DNA of 15,529 nt, taken from Comamonas sp. lk (lineage in GTDB: Bacteria > Pseudomonadota > Gammaproteobacteria > Burkholderiales > Burkholderiaceae_C). The notes below the pieces were generated by a model. The model saw only the letters and a program-made list of their open reading frames with translations, was not told where the DNA came from and ran no database searches. The stretch spans positions 1 to 15,529 of the forward strand of contig CAMDKE010000020.1 of assembly GCA_945901215.1 (NCBI GenBank), in the 5' to 3' direction. Position 1 is the stretch's first letter; each line of letters starts with the position of its first letter. The position numbers were made by a program, and so were the translations under genes. Below are positions 1 to 6,220 of this stretch, piece after piece.

Positions 1-190
1 TCAGGTGTTCCACCGCCACGCGGCAATGCTGGGCGGACAGCGCACGCCAACTGCCAATGGCCTGAACCACCTGCAAGCCCTGGGCATTGGGGCCAACGAC
101 CAACAGGCCGTCTTCTTCGTAGCGGATGCTGTCGGCGCCGCGCACCGGGTCCGCAAACCAGAGCAGGCTGGCGCGGTAGCCCCGCAGCAT
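1..190 (-). CDS. guaD: Guanine deaminase, N-terminal fragment (runs off the left edge)
   Basis: Only the first 63 codons are inside the window. The reading frame begins MLRGYRASLLWFADPV and continues through YEEDGLLVVGP to AIGSWRAL. This pattern of an opening beta-strand, then an acidic 'EDGLL' turn, then 'G.W' is what I recall of the N-terminus of amidohydrolase-family guanine deaminases, for example E. coli GuaD with RFIEDGLLLI and GEW. The enzyme hydrolyses guanine to xanthine and ammonia in the cytoplasm, and its Zn-binding HxH motif would lie beyond the edge. The start codon shares one base with the queD stop (TGATG), so the gene is probably translated by re-initiation as the last visible gene of the que operon. 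Its product, xanthine, is the substrate of the XdhAB enzyme encoded further right. The assignment rests on a short fragment; another amidohydrolase is possible. Confidence 0.75.
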   Translation of the reverse strand, partial: MLRGYRASLLWFADPVRGADSIRYEEDGLLVVGPNAQGLQVVQAIGSWRALSAQHCRVAVEHL

Positions 191-585
191 CAGGCGCGGC
201 CCAAGGTGCAGCCGTCGCCCACCGAGTCACGCCACACGCGCACTTGCGACAGGCCGGGCAAGCGGGGCTCCAGGCCACGCCAGATAAAGGCGCACAGATT
301 TTCCAAGGTGGCGGGTCCCAGGTCGGGCACGTCGTCGAGCATGCGGTGGTCCAGTTGCTCGCGCAACTGCGCCACCTGCATACGCACCAGACCGAGGTCG
401 ACCACCATGCCGCTGACCGGGTCACGCGGACCGGCCACCGTCACTTCGGCGTAATAGGTGTGGCCGTGCACGCGCAGGCTGCCTTCGCGCTCGATATCGC
501 GTTGCAGGGTATGCGCCGCGTCAAAAAAGAACTGCTGGCTGACCCGGAATTCGCGGCCAGAAATGGGCTGGGGAGATGTGCTCAT
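190..585 (-). CDS. queD: 6-carboxy-5,6,7,8-tetrahydropterin synthase family protein (QueD), atypical active site
   Basis: This 131-residue protein belongs to the PTPS/QueD family, which converts 7,8-dihydroneopterin triphosphate to 6-carboxytetrahydropterin in queuosine (7-deazaguanine) biosynthesis. The zinc ligands are visible as H25 in FDAAH and H40/H42 in VHGH. The catalytic Asp-His pair is D79-H80 in LDHRML, and the conserved PT.E segment is PATLEN (E95). Two expected residues differ. The catalytic Cys of E. coli QueD, four residues before HGH, is Ser36 here, and the C-terminal pterin-anchoring Glu (the 'KET' motif) is Asp120 in RDS. I chose the start at 585 because it overlaps the queE stop as ATGA; a longer in-frame start at 645 would lie inside queE. 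The gene is followed by guaD through a TGATG overlap. Family membership is clear, but the exact reaction is less certain because of the substitutions. Confidence 0.88.
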   Translation of the reverse strand: MSTSPQPISGREFRVSQQFFFDAAHTLQRDIEREGSLRVHGHTYYAEVTVAGPRDPVSGMVVDLGLVRMQVAQLREQLDHRMLDDVPDLGPATLENLCAFIWRGLEPRLPGLSQVRVWRDSVGDGCTLGRA

Positions 586-1226
586 CGGATTCCGGTCATT
601 TTGTGGGTTTGCAGACTGAGCTTCCAGGCCGGGTGTTGCAGGCACAGGGCGATGCAGATTTCGGTATTTTTGGCGCGCAAGATATCGTCCAGGGGTTGTA
701 GATGGTGGTGTTCAAAGGCCAAGGCCTGCATGTCCTGCAGGTCGTCCAAACCAAAACCGGCCTGCGGCCACACCAGCTTCAACTCTTGGCCCGCGCGTTG
801 TAGCCATGGTGCACCGGCTTTGGGGCTGACGCAAATCCAGTCAATGCCCGCAGGCGCGACCAGGCTGCCGTTGGTCTCGACGGCGATTTGGAATCCTTGG
901 GCGTGCAGCGCGTCCACCAGGGCGGTGTCGACCTGCAACAAAGGCTCGCCGCCAGTCAGCACCACAAAGCGGTGCGCATGGTCGGCCACTGGCCACAGGG
1001 CGGCAATTTGTTCGGCAAGGCCCTGGGCGCTGTCAAACCGGCCACCCAAGGTGCCGTCGGTGCCCACAAAGTCAGTATCGCAAAACTGGCACACCGCCGT
1101 GGCCCGGTCCTGCTCACGGCCAGACCAGAGGTTGCAACCCGCAAAGCGGCAAAACACCGCCGGCTTACCGGCGTTGGCGCCTTCTCCTTGCAGGGTGTAA
1201 AAGATTTCCTTGACCTGGTAGCTCAT
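582..1226 (-). CDS. queE: 7-carboxy-7-deazaguanine synthase (QueE), radical SAM enzyme
   Basis: QueE is a radical-SAM enzyme that contracts 6-carboxytetrahydropterin to 7-carboxy-7-deazaguanine, the step after QueD in the queuosine pathway. The 214-residue product opens with EIFYTLQGEG, the QueE hallmark. It carries the [4Fe-4S] ligands C31, C46 and C49 in the CX14CX2C spacing found in E. coli-type QueE, rather than the usual CX3CX2C. The SAM-binding GGE motif is LTGGEPLLQ, and VETNGS and CVSPKAG follow, also typical. The start at 1226 aligns with the family N-terminus. No Shine-Dalgarno lies directly in front of it; instead its ATG overlaps the stop of a short upstream ORF as ATGA, which suggests translational coupling. 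The stop overlaps queD. Confidence 0.95.
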   Translation of the reverse strand: MSYQVKEIFYTLQGEGANAGKPAVFCRFAGCNLWSGREQDRATAVCQFCDTDFVGTDGTLGGRFDSAQGLAEQIAALWPVADHAHRFVVLTGGEPLLQVDTALVDALHAQGFQIAVETNGSLVAPAGIDWICVSPKAGAPWLQRAGQELKLVWPQAGFGLDDLQDMQALAFEHHHLQPLDDILRAKNTEICIALCLQHPAWKLSLQTHKMTGIR

Positions 1227-1321
1227 GGCGCGGGCCGGACGGAGAAATCACAAGCGCGGGCCGGGGTTTCGTGCACAGGCGTCGACTGGGCGACGGCCAT
1301 CGCAGCGAGGTTTTTGTACAT
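1223..1321 (-). CDS. Candidate 32-residue leader ORF of the queE-queD-guaD operon
   Basis: A 32-codon ORF opens MYKNLAAMAVAQ and ends in RPAP, with its TGA overlapping the queE ATG (ATGA). It has a good Shine-Dalgarno (GAGGA, 5 nt before ATG), whereas queE has none. An in-frame TAG four codons upstream fixes the start. The peptide has no recognisable domain, signal peptide or membrane segment. It contains one each of Tyr, Asn, His and Asp, the four amino acids whose tRNAs carry queuosine (codons TAC, AAC, CAC, GAT). Four such residues in 32 is about what chance gives, so this is only suggestive. A role as a translational-coupling leader for queE is an inference; a chance ORF remains possible. 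Confidence 0.4.
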   Translation of the reverse strand: MYKNLAAMAVAQSTPVHETPARACDFSVRPAP

Positions 1322-1337
1322 GGTAGTCCTCTACATG
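1319..1337 (-). promoter_or_regulatory. Near-palindrome holding the Shine-Dalgarno and start codon of the que leader ORF
   Basis: On the minus strand the sequence is CATGTAGAGGACTACCATG. The two CATG ends pair, TAG pairs with CTA, one C bulges out, and AGGA (the Shine-Dalgarno core) forms the loop. The last ATG is the leader-ORF start. Such an element could govern ribosome access or be a DNA-binding site. The stem is short (7 bp with a bulge), so function is unproven. Confidence 0.3.
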
Positions 1338-1540
1338 GCCCGGAATAAAGAATTCCCACTGCGCCGGACCCGCTGGCGTGGAACGCTTCGAGTTTACAAG
1401 GGCAGCACCCGGGCGCTGGTGAGCTGGTATAGCGCCTATTTGCGTTAGGGCAAATCGGCGGTATGCAGCCAGTGCTACGATCCGCGCCGCACCCCGCTCC
1501 CTTGCGGCACATTAGCCCCAGCTCTTTGAACTTTTCCGGC
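1338..1540. other. Divergent intergenic region between the que operon and the desaturase
   Basis: About 200 nt separate the leftward que operon from the rightward desaturase gene, so promoters for both should lie here. I see no convincing sigma-70 pair on either strand: a plus-strand TTTACA at 1393 and TATAGC at 1428 are 29 nt apart, which is too far. Two short inverted repeats are visible: GGAAT/ATTCC at 1342-1356, and ATTTGC-GTTAGG-GCAAAT at 1438-1455. No known preQ1 riboswitch motif (a pseudoknot with an A-rich tail) was recognised ahead of queE. Confidence 0.4.
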
Positions 1541-2503
1541 ATGAACAGCGCGCCCGACGATACCGCCCAAAGCGCCATAGGCATGCGCACGGAATGGCCC
1601 ACTTGGCTCTTGATTGCCGCCATTTACGGCAGCTGGCTGGCCGCACTGTTTTGGTATGCGCATGACGCATCGCTTGGGGCCCTAGCGGCCTTGGTGGTGA
1701 TTGCGGCGTGGTACATGAGCCTGCAGCATGAGCTGGTGCACAACCACCCAACCCAACACGCCGCGCTCAACCGCGCCTTGGGCCTGCTGCCCATCGCCGT
1801 GTGGTACCCGTTTGACATTTACCGGCGCAGCCACCTGGCGCACCACCGCGACGAGCTGCTGACCTACCCCGGCCAGGACCCGGAAAGCAATTACCTCGAT
1901 CCCGCAGACTTCGCCCAGCGCAGCGCGCTGGTGCGCGGCCTGCTCATAGCGCAGCGTACATCTCTGGGTCGTTTTTTCGTCACCCCGGCGTTTGCCATTT
2001 TTCATCTGCTAAGGCCACTGTGCCAAACCGGCTACTGGCGCAGTCCGAAACTGCGCTGGACCTGGACGCAGCACCTGGCGCTGCTGGCGCTGATGCTGTG
2101 GGCGATCCAAGCAGCAACTGGCATGTCGCCCTGGACCTATGTGCTGGGGGTGAGCTACCCCTGCCTGGGACTGGCCTTCATGCGCTCGTTTTACGAGCAC
2201 CGCCCCGCCGTCCTACCGGCCCATCGCATCGTGGTCAATGAGGCCGCCTGGCCTTGGCGGCTGCTTTACCTTAACAACAACTACCACGCCGTCCACCACG
2301 CCCAACCGAACCTGCCGTGGTACGCCATTCCCAAAGCCTATTGGGCGCAGCGCGATGCCATCGTGGCCGGAACGGGTGGTTTTTTGGTACCGGGCTATGG
2401 GGACTTGTTTGTACGCCACGCGTTCTCGCCCATCGACCACCCTGCGCAGGCCACGCGCCTGGCCGCTGCGCCAGCGCCTGCGGCCGTATCGGATGCGACC
2501 TGA
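1541..2503 (+). CDS. Membrane fatty acid desaturase family protein
   Basis: This 320-residue membrane protein belongs to the integral-membrane fatty acid desaturase/hydroxylase family (PF00487), di-iron enzymes that use O2 to desaturate or hydroxylate acyl chains or related lipids. All three histidine boxes are present: HELVHNH (H63, H67, H69), HLAHH (H98, H101, H102) and YHAVHH (H249, H252, H253). Hydrophobic spans lie near residues 20-60, 75-90 and 160-210. The box spacing fits the family. I chose the ATG at 1541 (MNSAPDD) because the protein becomes family-like soon after it. An upstream ATG at 1463 would add 26 residues without obvious homology. Neither start has a good Shine-Dalgarno. 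The next gene follows after 7 nt, so the two are probably co-transcribed. The substrate cannot be read from the sequence. Confidence 0.9.
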   Translation: MNSAPDDTAQSAIGMRTEWPTWLLIAAIYGSWLAALFWYAHDASLGALAALVVIAAWYMSLQHELVHNHPTQHAALNRALGLLPIAVWYPFDIYRRSHLAHHRDELLTYPGQDPESNYLDPADFAQRSALVRGLLIAQRTSLGRFFVTPAFAIFHLLRPLCQTGYWRSPKLRWTWTQHLALLALMLWAIQAATGMSPWTYVLGVSYPCLGLAFMRSFYEHRPAVLPAHRIVVNEAAWPWRLLYLNNNYHAVHHAQPNLPWYAIPKAYWAQRDAIVAGTGGFLVPGYGDLFVRHAFSPIDHPAQATRLAAAPAPAAVSDAT

Positions 2504-2510
2504 GCGCGCC

Positions 2511-3317
2511 ATGCACGCGCGCATTGCATCCCTGCCGATGTACCTGGCCAATCGCCCTGCCGTGGCTGCGCTGTGGGAACTGCTGCGCCAGGCGCTGGAT
2601 GCCGCCGGGATGGAGCGCCTGCCCGGCGAGTTGACCTGGCCGCAGGACTACCACGCGCATTGGCTAGAGCCCGACTTGCTCATCAGCCAGACCTGCGGCT
2701 ACCCCCTAACCCATGCCTTGACCGGGCAGGTACAACTGGTCGGCTGTTTTGCTTATGACACGCCGCAGTGCGAGGGCATTTATTGCCGTAGCGTGCTGGT
2801 GGCACGCACCGAACATGCGCACTCGACGCTGGAGCAATTTAGGGGCCTGCGAGTGGCCTTCAACGCGCAGGACTCACAGTCGGGCACCAATGCGTTGCGC
2901 GCCTTGGTGGCGCCCCTGGCGCGCGGCGGGCGTTTTTTTGGCAGCACCATAGCGACTGGCAGCCACAGCGCATCGATGGCCGCAGTGCAGGAGTGCCAGG
3001 CCGATCTGGCCGCCATTGACTGCGTCACCTATGCCGCTTTGCAACGCTACACGCCGCAAGCGAGCAACGGCTTGTGCGCCGTCGGCACCACCGATGCCTA
3101 TCCCGGACTGCCCTTGGTGACCGAGCTGGCCACTTCGGCTGCCGACCTGGTGCTGCTGCAACAGGCTTTGCGCGCCTTGGTGGTCAACCCCCAAGCCGCG
3201 ACAACCCTAGAAGCGCTAGGAATTGCTGGCTTTGAAACACCAGCCCTGAGCGTGTACCAGCGCTGCGTGGAAATGCGCGAGTCAGCCCAAGCCTTGGGCT
3301 ACCCGGCGCTGGCTTGA
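2511..3317 (+). CDS. PhnD-like periplasmic-binding-fold protein without a signal peptide
   Basis: The 268-residue product resembles the PhnD/SsuA-like substrate-binding family (PF12974), which binds phosphonates and other small ligands for ABC importers. Supporting segments are PDLLISQTCGYPL near residue 60, the lobe-linking stretch LRVAFNAQDSQSGTNALR, GSHSASMAAVQECQADLAAID with the typical 'AA.Q.G.AD.A.ID' pattern, and TDAYPGLPLVT. Such proteins normally have an export signal; here the mature fold begins almost at once (MHARIASLPMY), with no hydrophobic leader or lipobox. It may therefore act in the cytoplasm, or the true start may differ: an in-frame extension exists but would overlap the desaturase. 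No permease or ATPase gene lies beside it. Its ligand and role are unknown. Confidence 0.75.
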   Translation: MHARIASLPMYLANRPAVAALWELLRQALDAAGMERLPGELTWPQDYHAHWLEPDLLISQTCGYPLTHALTGQVQLVGCFAYDTPQCEGIYCRSVLVARTEHAHSTLEQFRGLRVAFNAQDSQSGTNALRALVAPLARGGRFFGSTIATGSHSASMAAVQECQADLAAIDCVTYAALQRYTPQASNGLCAVGTTDAYPGLPLVTELATSAADLVLLQQALRALVVNPQAATTLEALGIAGFETPALSVYQRCVEMRESAQALGYPALA

Positions 3318-3331
3318 ACCCCAGGCCAGCG
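3307..3331. repeat. Inverted repeat between convergent genes
   Basis: CGCTGGC (3307-3313) and GCCAGCG (3325-3331) form a 7-bp stem with an 11-nt loop across the stop codon of the PhnD-like gene. It ends 2 nt before the stop of the convergent oxygenase gene. It lacks a T-run on either strand, so it is not a classic intrinsic terminator but could weakly stall or protect the mRNA ends. Confidence 0.3.
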
Positions 3332-3332
3332 A

Positions 3333-4349
3333 TTAGCAGGTGCCAAACGTGATGCCCACGCGCGACAGATAGCGCCGGTAGGCTGAGGACGCCTTGTCAG
3401 CGGCCGTGTGCACCTCAGCCTTCATGCCCAAGGGCAAGCTGCGCGGCGTTTGTGACTCCAGCACTGGTCGGTCCTGGGTGAAGATGGTGTGCTGAAAGGC
3501 CTGCAGCTTGTCGTCGGGCGATTCAAAGTCAGCCACCGCCAGCCGAAACCAGACCCGGCTGAACTCGGGTGCAATCGGGCAAATCCACAGTGCGATCGAC
3601 TCGCGCCAGCCTGCCACTGCGGTGCTGCCATCCTCCGGAATTTTGGTCAACACGGCCGCGTAAGGCGCAGTGACTTCGTAGTCGTACTCCACCTGCGCTG
3701 CTTGGGTCGAATGCAGATTGGACTGCGGCTGCCAGGCGCGGCAGTTGGTTGCCAGCAGGCCGGTGGGCGTTGCAGCCACCTGGTAATCGGGAATTTCGGC
3801 AGCCTCGCGCGCACCCAGCCAGCCCTCGTGCACAAAGCCAAAGTGCGCCATATCCAAAAAATTCTCGACTATGCGGGGCGCGCTGGTAGCCACCTCATAG
3901 GGGCCGCAGTTGACTTTGCGAAGGCGCCCATCGGTCTCGGCGGCAAACGCCGGTAGGTCTTGTTGATCTGAGCCGGGCGTGGGCGCTTGCAGCCGCACCC
4001 ATAGCAAGCCATAGGCCTCTCGCACAGCAAACACCCTGGCGCTGTGGCTCTGCGGCGGCGCAAAAGTAGGCAGCGCGGGCACCCGCACGCAGGCGCCCGA
4101 GTCAGCAAACTGCCAGCCGTGGTAGGCGCACTCCAAGCGCCCTTCGCACACCCGCCCTAAAGACAGCCGCGCGCCCCGGTGCGGGCACTGATCGGCCCAC
4201 GCATGGGCTAGGCCTTGGGCATCGCGCCACAAAACCAAGGCTTGGGTAAGCAACTGCGCTGCCAGCGGCTGCGGGCCCAAGTCGCAGGACAGTAGCACGG
4301 GGTGCCAAAGCGCAGCTTCGGCGGCGAAGGGCAAGTGGGGTTTGGTCAT
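3333..4349 (-). CDS. Rieske non-heme iron oxygenase, VanA/NdmA-like alpha subunit
   Basis: The 338-residue protein is the oxygenase component of a Rieske-type monooxygenase or demethylase. The Rieske [2Fe-2S] ligands are C55 and H57 (CPHRGARLSLG) and C74 and H77 (CAYHGWQ). The mononuclear iron site is in ENFLDMAHFGFVH, with N163, D166, H169 and H174; the second Asp ligand lies further C-terminal. The C-terminal segment QDRPVLESQTP followed by ADKASSAYRRYL resembles, from memory, methylxanthine N-demethylase NdmA and vanillate O-demethylase VanA. These enzymes cleave N- or O-methyl groups using electrons from a separate reductase. No reductase gene is in the window. The gene lies 42 nt downstream of a nucleosidase gene on the same strand. 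Family is certain; the substrate is an inference only. Confidence 0.9.
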   Translation of the reverse strand: MTKPHLPFAAEAALWHPVLLSCDLGPQPLAAQLLTQALVLWRDAQGLAHAWADQCPHRGARLSLGRVCEGRLECAYHGWQFADSGACVRVPALPTFAPPQSHSARVFAVREAYGLLWVRLQAPTPGSDQQDLPAFAAETDGRLRKVNCGPYEVATSAPRIVENFLDMAHFGFVHEGWLGAREAAEIPDYQVAATPTGLLATNCRAWQPQSNLHSTQAAQVEYDYEVTAPYAAVLTKIPEDGSTAVAGWRESIALWICPIAPEFSRVWFRLAVADFESPDDKLQAFQHTIFTQDRPVLESQTPRSLPLGMKAEVHTAADKASSAYRRYLSRVGITFGTC

Positions 4350-4391
4350 GCTGGCGATTGTGCGCGCGCCGTCCGCTACAGCGGTTGTCGG

Positions 4392-4964
4392 CTACCAGGC
4401 TTGACGCAAAAACCAGTCCACAAACAACTGCTCGCCCCGGCGCACATTGGCCTGCCAATCATTGGCAGAGTCGCCGTTGGCGTCGTCCGACACAAACTTG
4501 ATCGCGCGCCAAGCCACGTTCTCGCGCGCACACACGCTGGCCACAGCATAGAGCTCCATGTCCACTAGCTGGACACCCTTGGCTTCAAACCAAGGGTCGG
4601 GCGCGGTGACAAAGCTGTCGCCCGTACCGCAAACCACCCCGGCTCGGCCTGAATGCAGGGTGTGACCTCCACCCTGAAAAGGCGTGGCGCCGCGCGGGGC
4701 CAGTGGCTCGGCGTTCATGTCGCGTTGCAGCACGCTGGCCACCTCCACCAAACCCGGCGCACACAGCCCCACCCGCCCGGCGGAACCAAAGTTGACCACC
4801 AGTTGTGGCGCGTGTGCTCGGATCGCCTTTGCCGCCATATAGGCGGCATTGACCTTGCCCACGCCGGTGTAGTGCACGACGGCCTGCGGGCCGAGCAGAG
4901 CCGCATCCAGCTCTTGGGGCAAGGCGACCAGAACGAGAACGGTGCGGGATACGAGCGGCTGCAT
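4392..4964 (-). CDS. 5'-methylthioadenosine/S-adenosylhomocysteine nucleosidase-like protein (PNP_UDP family)
   Basis: This 190-residue protein has the purine nucleosidase/phosphorylase fold (PF01048). Visible family landmarks are E18 in LVALPQELD (counterpart of the catalytic region MEEE), VNFGSAGRVG (family GTAGG), VDMELYAVASVC (family MEG/MEA..A, E137) and FVSDDANGD (family SD.AD, catalytic Asp D160). Such enzymes cleave the N-glycosidic bond of MTA, SAH, 5'-deoxyadenosine or other nucleosides. It is shorter than typical MTAN (about 230 residues), lacking some loops, so specificity may differ. The start at 4964 is supported by a strong Shine-Dalgarno (AAGGAG, 6 nt upstream); an earlier ATG at 4997 lies inside the terminator hairpin. 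It sits just after the terminator of the importer operon and before the Rieske gene. Confidence 0.82.
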   Translation of the reverse strand: MQPLVSRTVLVLVALPQELDAALLGPQAVVHYTGVGKVNAAYMAAKAIRAHAPQLVVNFGSAGRVGLCAPGLVEVASVLQRDMNAEPLAPRGATPFQGGGHTLHSGRAGVVCGTGDSFVTAPDPWFEAKGVQLVDMELYAVASVCARENVAWRAIKFVSDDANGDSANDWQANVRRGEQLFVDWFLRQAW

Positions 4965-4979
4965 GCAGTCTCCTTTGTC

Positions 4980-5010
4980 AAAAAAAAGGCCGCTCACGAG
5001 CGGCCTTTTT
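4980..5010 (-). terminator. Strong intrinsic terminator of the purine importer operon
   Basis: GGCCGCT and AGCGGCC form a perfect 7-bp GC-rich stem with a 4-nt loop (4988-5005). It is flanked by T5 on one strand and eight A's (an eight-U tail on the minus strand) on the other, so it can act in both directions. It starts 18 nt after the stop of the BMP lipoprotein gene. The U-tail ends directly in front of the nucleosidase Shine-Dalgarno, so transcription of that gene must come from read-through or an unseen promoter. Confidence 0.9.
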
Positions 5011-5027
5011 GTGCACGGGACGAAGGA

Positions 5028-6182
5028 TTACTTCGCGCCGGGCACCTTGCCTTCCACGCCCTTAACGTAGAAGTTCACGCCGCTCAAGAACTTGTCGTCA
5101 GCGACTTCGTCTTTCTTAAGCAGAGTCTTGCCGGTGTTGTCGACAAGCGGGCCTTTCCAGATGGAGAAGCTGCCGTCTTTCAGACCGGCCCTGACTTCGT
5201 CCACCTTGGCTTTGGTCTCGGCTGGCACGTCTTCGGCAACCGACACCAGGTCAATCGCGCCTTCTTTCACGCCCCACCATACGCCGCCCGTGGTCCAGGT
5301 GCCTTCCAGGGCGTCCTTGGTGGCCTTGATGTAGTAAGGAGTCCAGTTGATCACGGCTGAAGCCAGGTGGGCTTTGGGCCCATAGGCGGTCATATCCGAA
5401 TCCCAACCAAAGGCGCGCTTGCCCTTGTCCTGGGCGGTTTTCAGCACTGCGGGGGAGTCGGTGTTTTGGAACAGAACGTCCGCGCCGCCGTTGATCAGGC
5501 TGGTGGCCGCTTCGGTTTCCTTTGGCGGGTTGAACCACTCATTAACCCAAACCACTTTGGTCTTGATCTTGGGATTGCTAGTCTGTGCGCCCAGGGTGAA
5601 GCTGTTGATATTGCGGATCACTTCAGGAATTGGCACCGAAGCCACCACACCCAGCGTGCCGGTCTTGGTCATCTTGCCTGCGATCAAACCGGCCATGTAG
5701 GCGCCCTCGTAGGTGCGGCTGTCGTAGGTGCGCATGTTGTCGGCAGTTTTGTATCCGGTGGCATGTTCAAACTTGACGTCTTTGAAATCGGGGGCCACTT
5801 TGAGCATGGTTTCCATGTAACCAAAGGTGGTACCGAAAATCAGCTTGTTGCCTTGGCTGGCCATGTCGCGGATCACGCGCTCAGCGTCAGCGGACTCTGG
5901 AACGTTTTCAACAAAGCTGGTCACCACTTTATCGCCAAACTCTTTTTCGACTGCTTTGCGCGCGTTGTCATGGGCAAAAGTCCAACCACCGTCACCCACC
6001 GGGCCGACATAAGCAAAGGCAATTTTCAGCGGCTCGGGCTTGGCAGGTGCCGGGGCAGACGCTGCCGGTTCTGGAGCAGGCGCTGGCGCTTCTTCCTTCT
6101 TGCCGCAGCCCACCAACGCGGCAGCAGCCACGGCGGTGAGTGCTGCAAGCTTGAGCAGCGAACGTTTTTGCACATCTGTCAT
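5028..6182 (-). CDS. BMP/PnrA-type purine nucleoside-binding lipoprotein of an ABC importer
   Basis: The 384-residue product is a substrate-binding lipoprotein of the BMP family (PF02608), whose members bind purine nucleosides or bases. It starts MTDVQKRSLLKLAALTAV and has a hydrophobic core ending in the lipobox LVGC, so C26 should be lipidated after signal peptidase II cleavage. A flexible Ala/Pro/Glu linker spans about residues 29-52. The BMP fold then begins with IAFAYVGPVGDGGW, followed by FGTTFGYM, FEHATGY and DVLFQNTDSPAVL. The segment FGWDSDMTAYGP corresponds to the family's ligand-binding loop. The ATG at 6182 has a good Shine-Dalgarno (AAAGGA); an upstream ATG at 6221 overlaps the previous gene. 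It is the last gene of the importer operon, 38 nt after the permease, and precedes a terminator. The exact ligand is not readable. Confidence 0.93.
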   Translation of the reverse strand: MTDVQKRSLLKLAALTAVAAAALVGCGKKEEAPAPAPEPAASAPAPAKPEPLKIAFAYVGPVGDGGWTFAHDNARKAVEKEFGDKVVTSFVENVPESADAERVIRDMASQGNKLIFGTTFGYMETMLKVAPDFKDVKFEHATGYKTADNMRTYDSRTYEGAYMAGLIAGKMTKTGTLGVVASVPIPEVIRNINSFTLGAQTSNPKIKTKVVWVNEWFNPPKETEAATSLINGGADVLFQNTDSPAVLKTAQDKGKRAFGWDSDMTAYGPKAHLASAVINWTPYYIKATKDALEGTWTTGGVWWGVKEGAIDLVSVAEDVPAETKAKVDEVRAGLKDGSFSIWKGPLVDNTGKTLLKKDEVADDKFLSGVNFYVKGVEGKVPGAK

Positions 6183-6220
6183 TTCATTTCCTTTGTGAAG
6201 TAAGGGTTCAAGGGTAAACA

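Noticed and set aside
244..1200. 318-codon plus-strand ORF across queD and queE
   Set aside because: Antisense to two clearly identified genes and without domain features.
1227..1540. preQ1 riboswitch upstream of queE
   Set aside because: Searched for the pseudoknot core and A-rich tail on the minus strand; not recognised. A covariance-model search (Rfam preQ1 families) would be decisive.
4976..4981. Perfect TTGACA (minus strand) in the terminator tail as a -35 box for the nucleosidase
   Set aside because: The matching -10 position would fall inside the nucleosidase gene and no TATAAT-like sequence is there.
5367..6203. 278-codon plus-strand ORF opposite the BMP lipoprotein gene
   Set aside because: Antisense shadow; the minus-strand frame has a signal peptide, lipobox and complete family fold.
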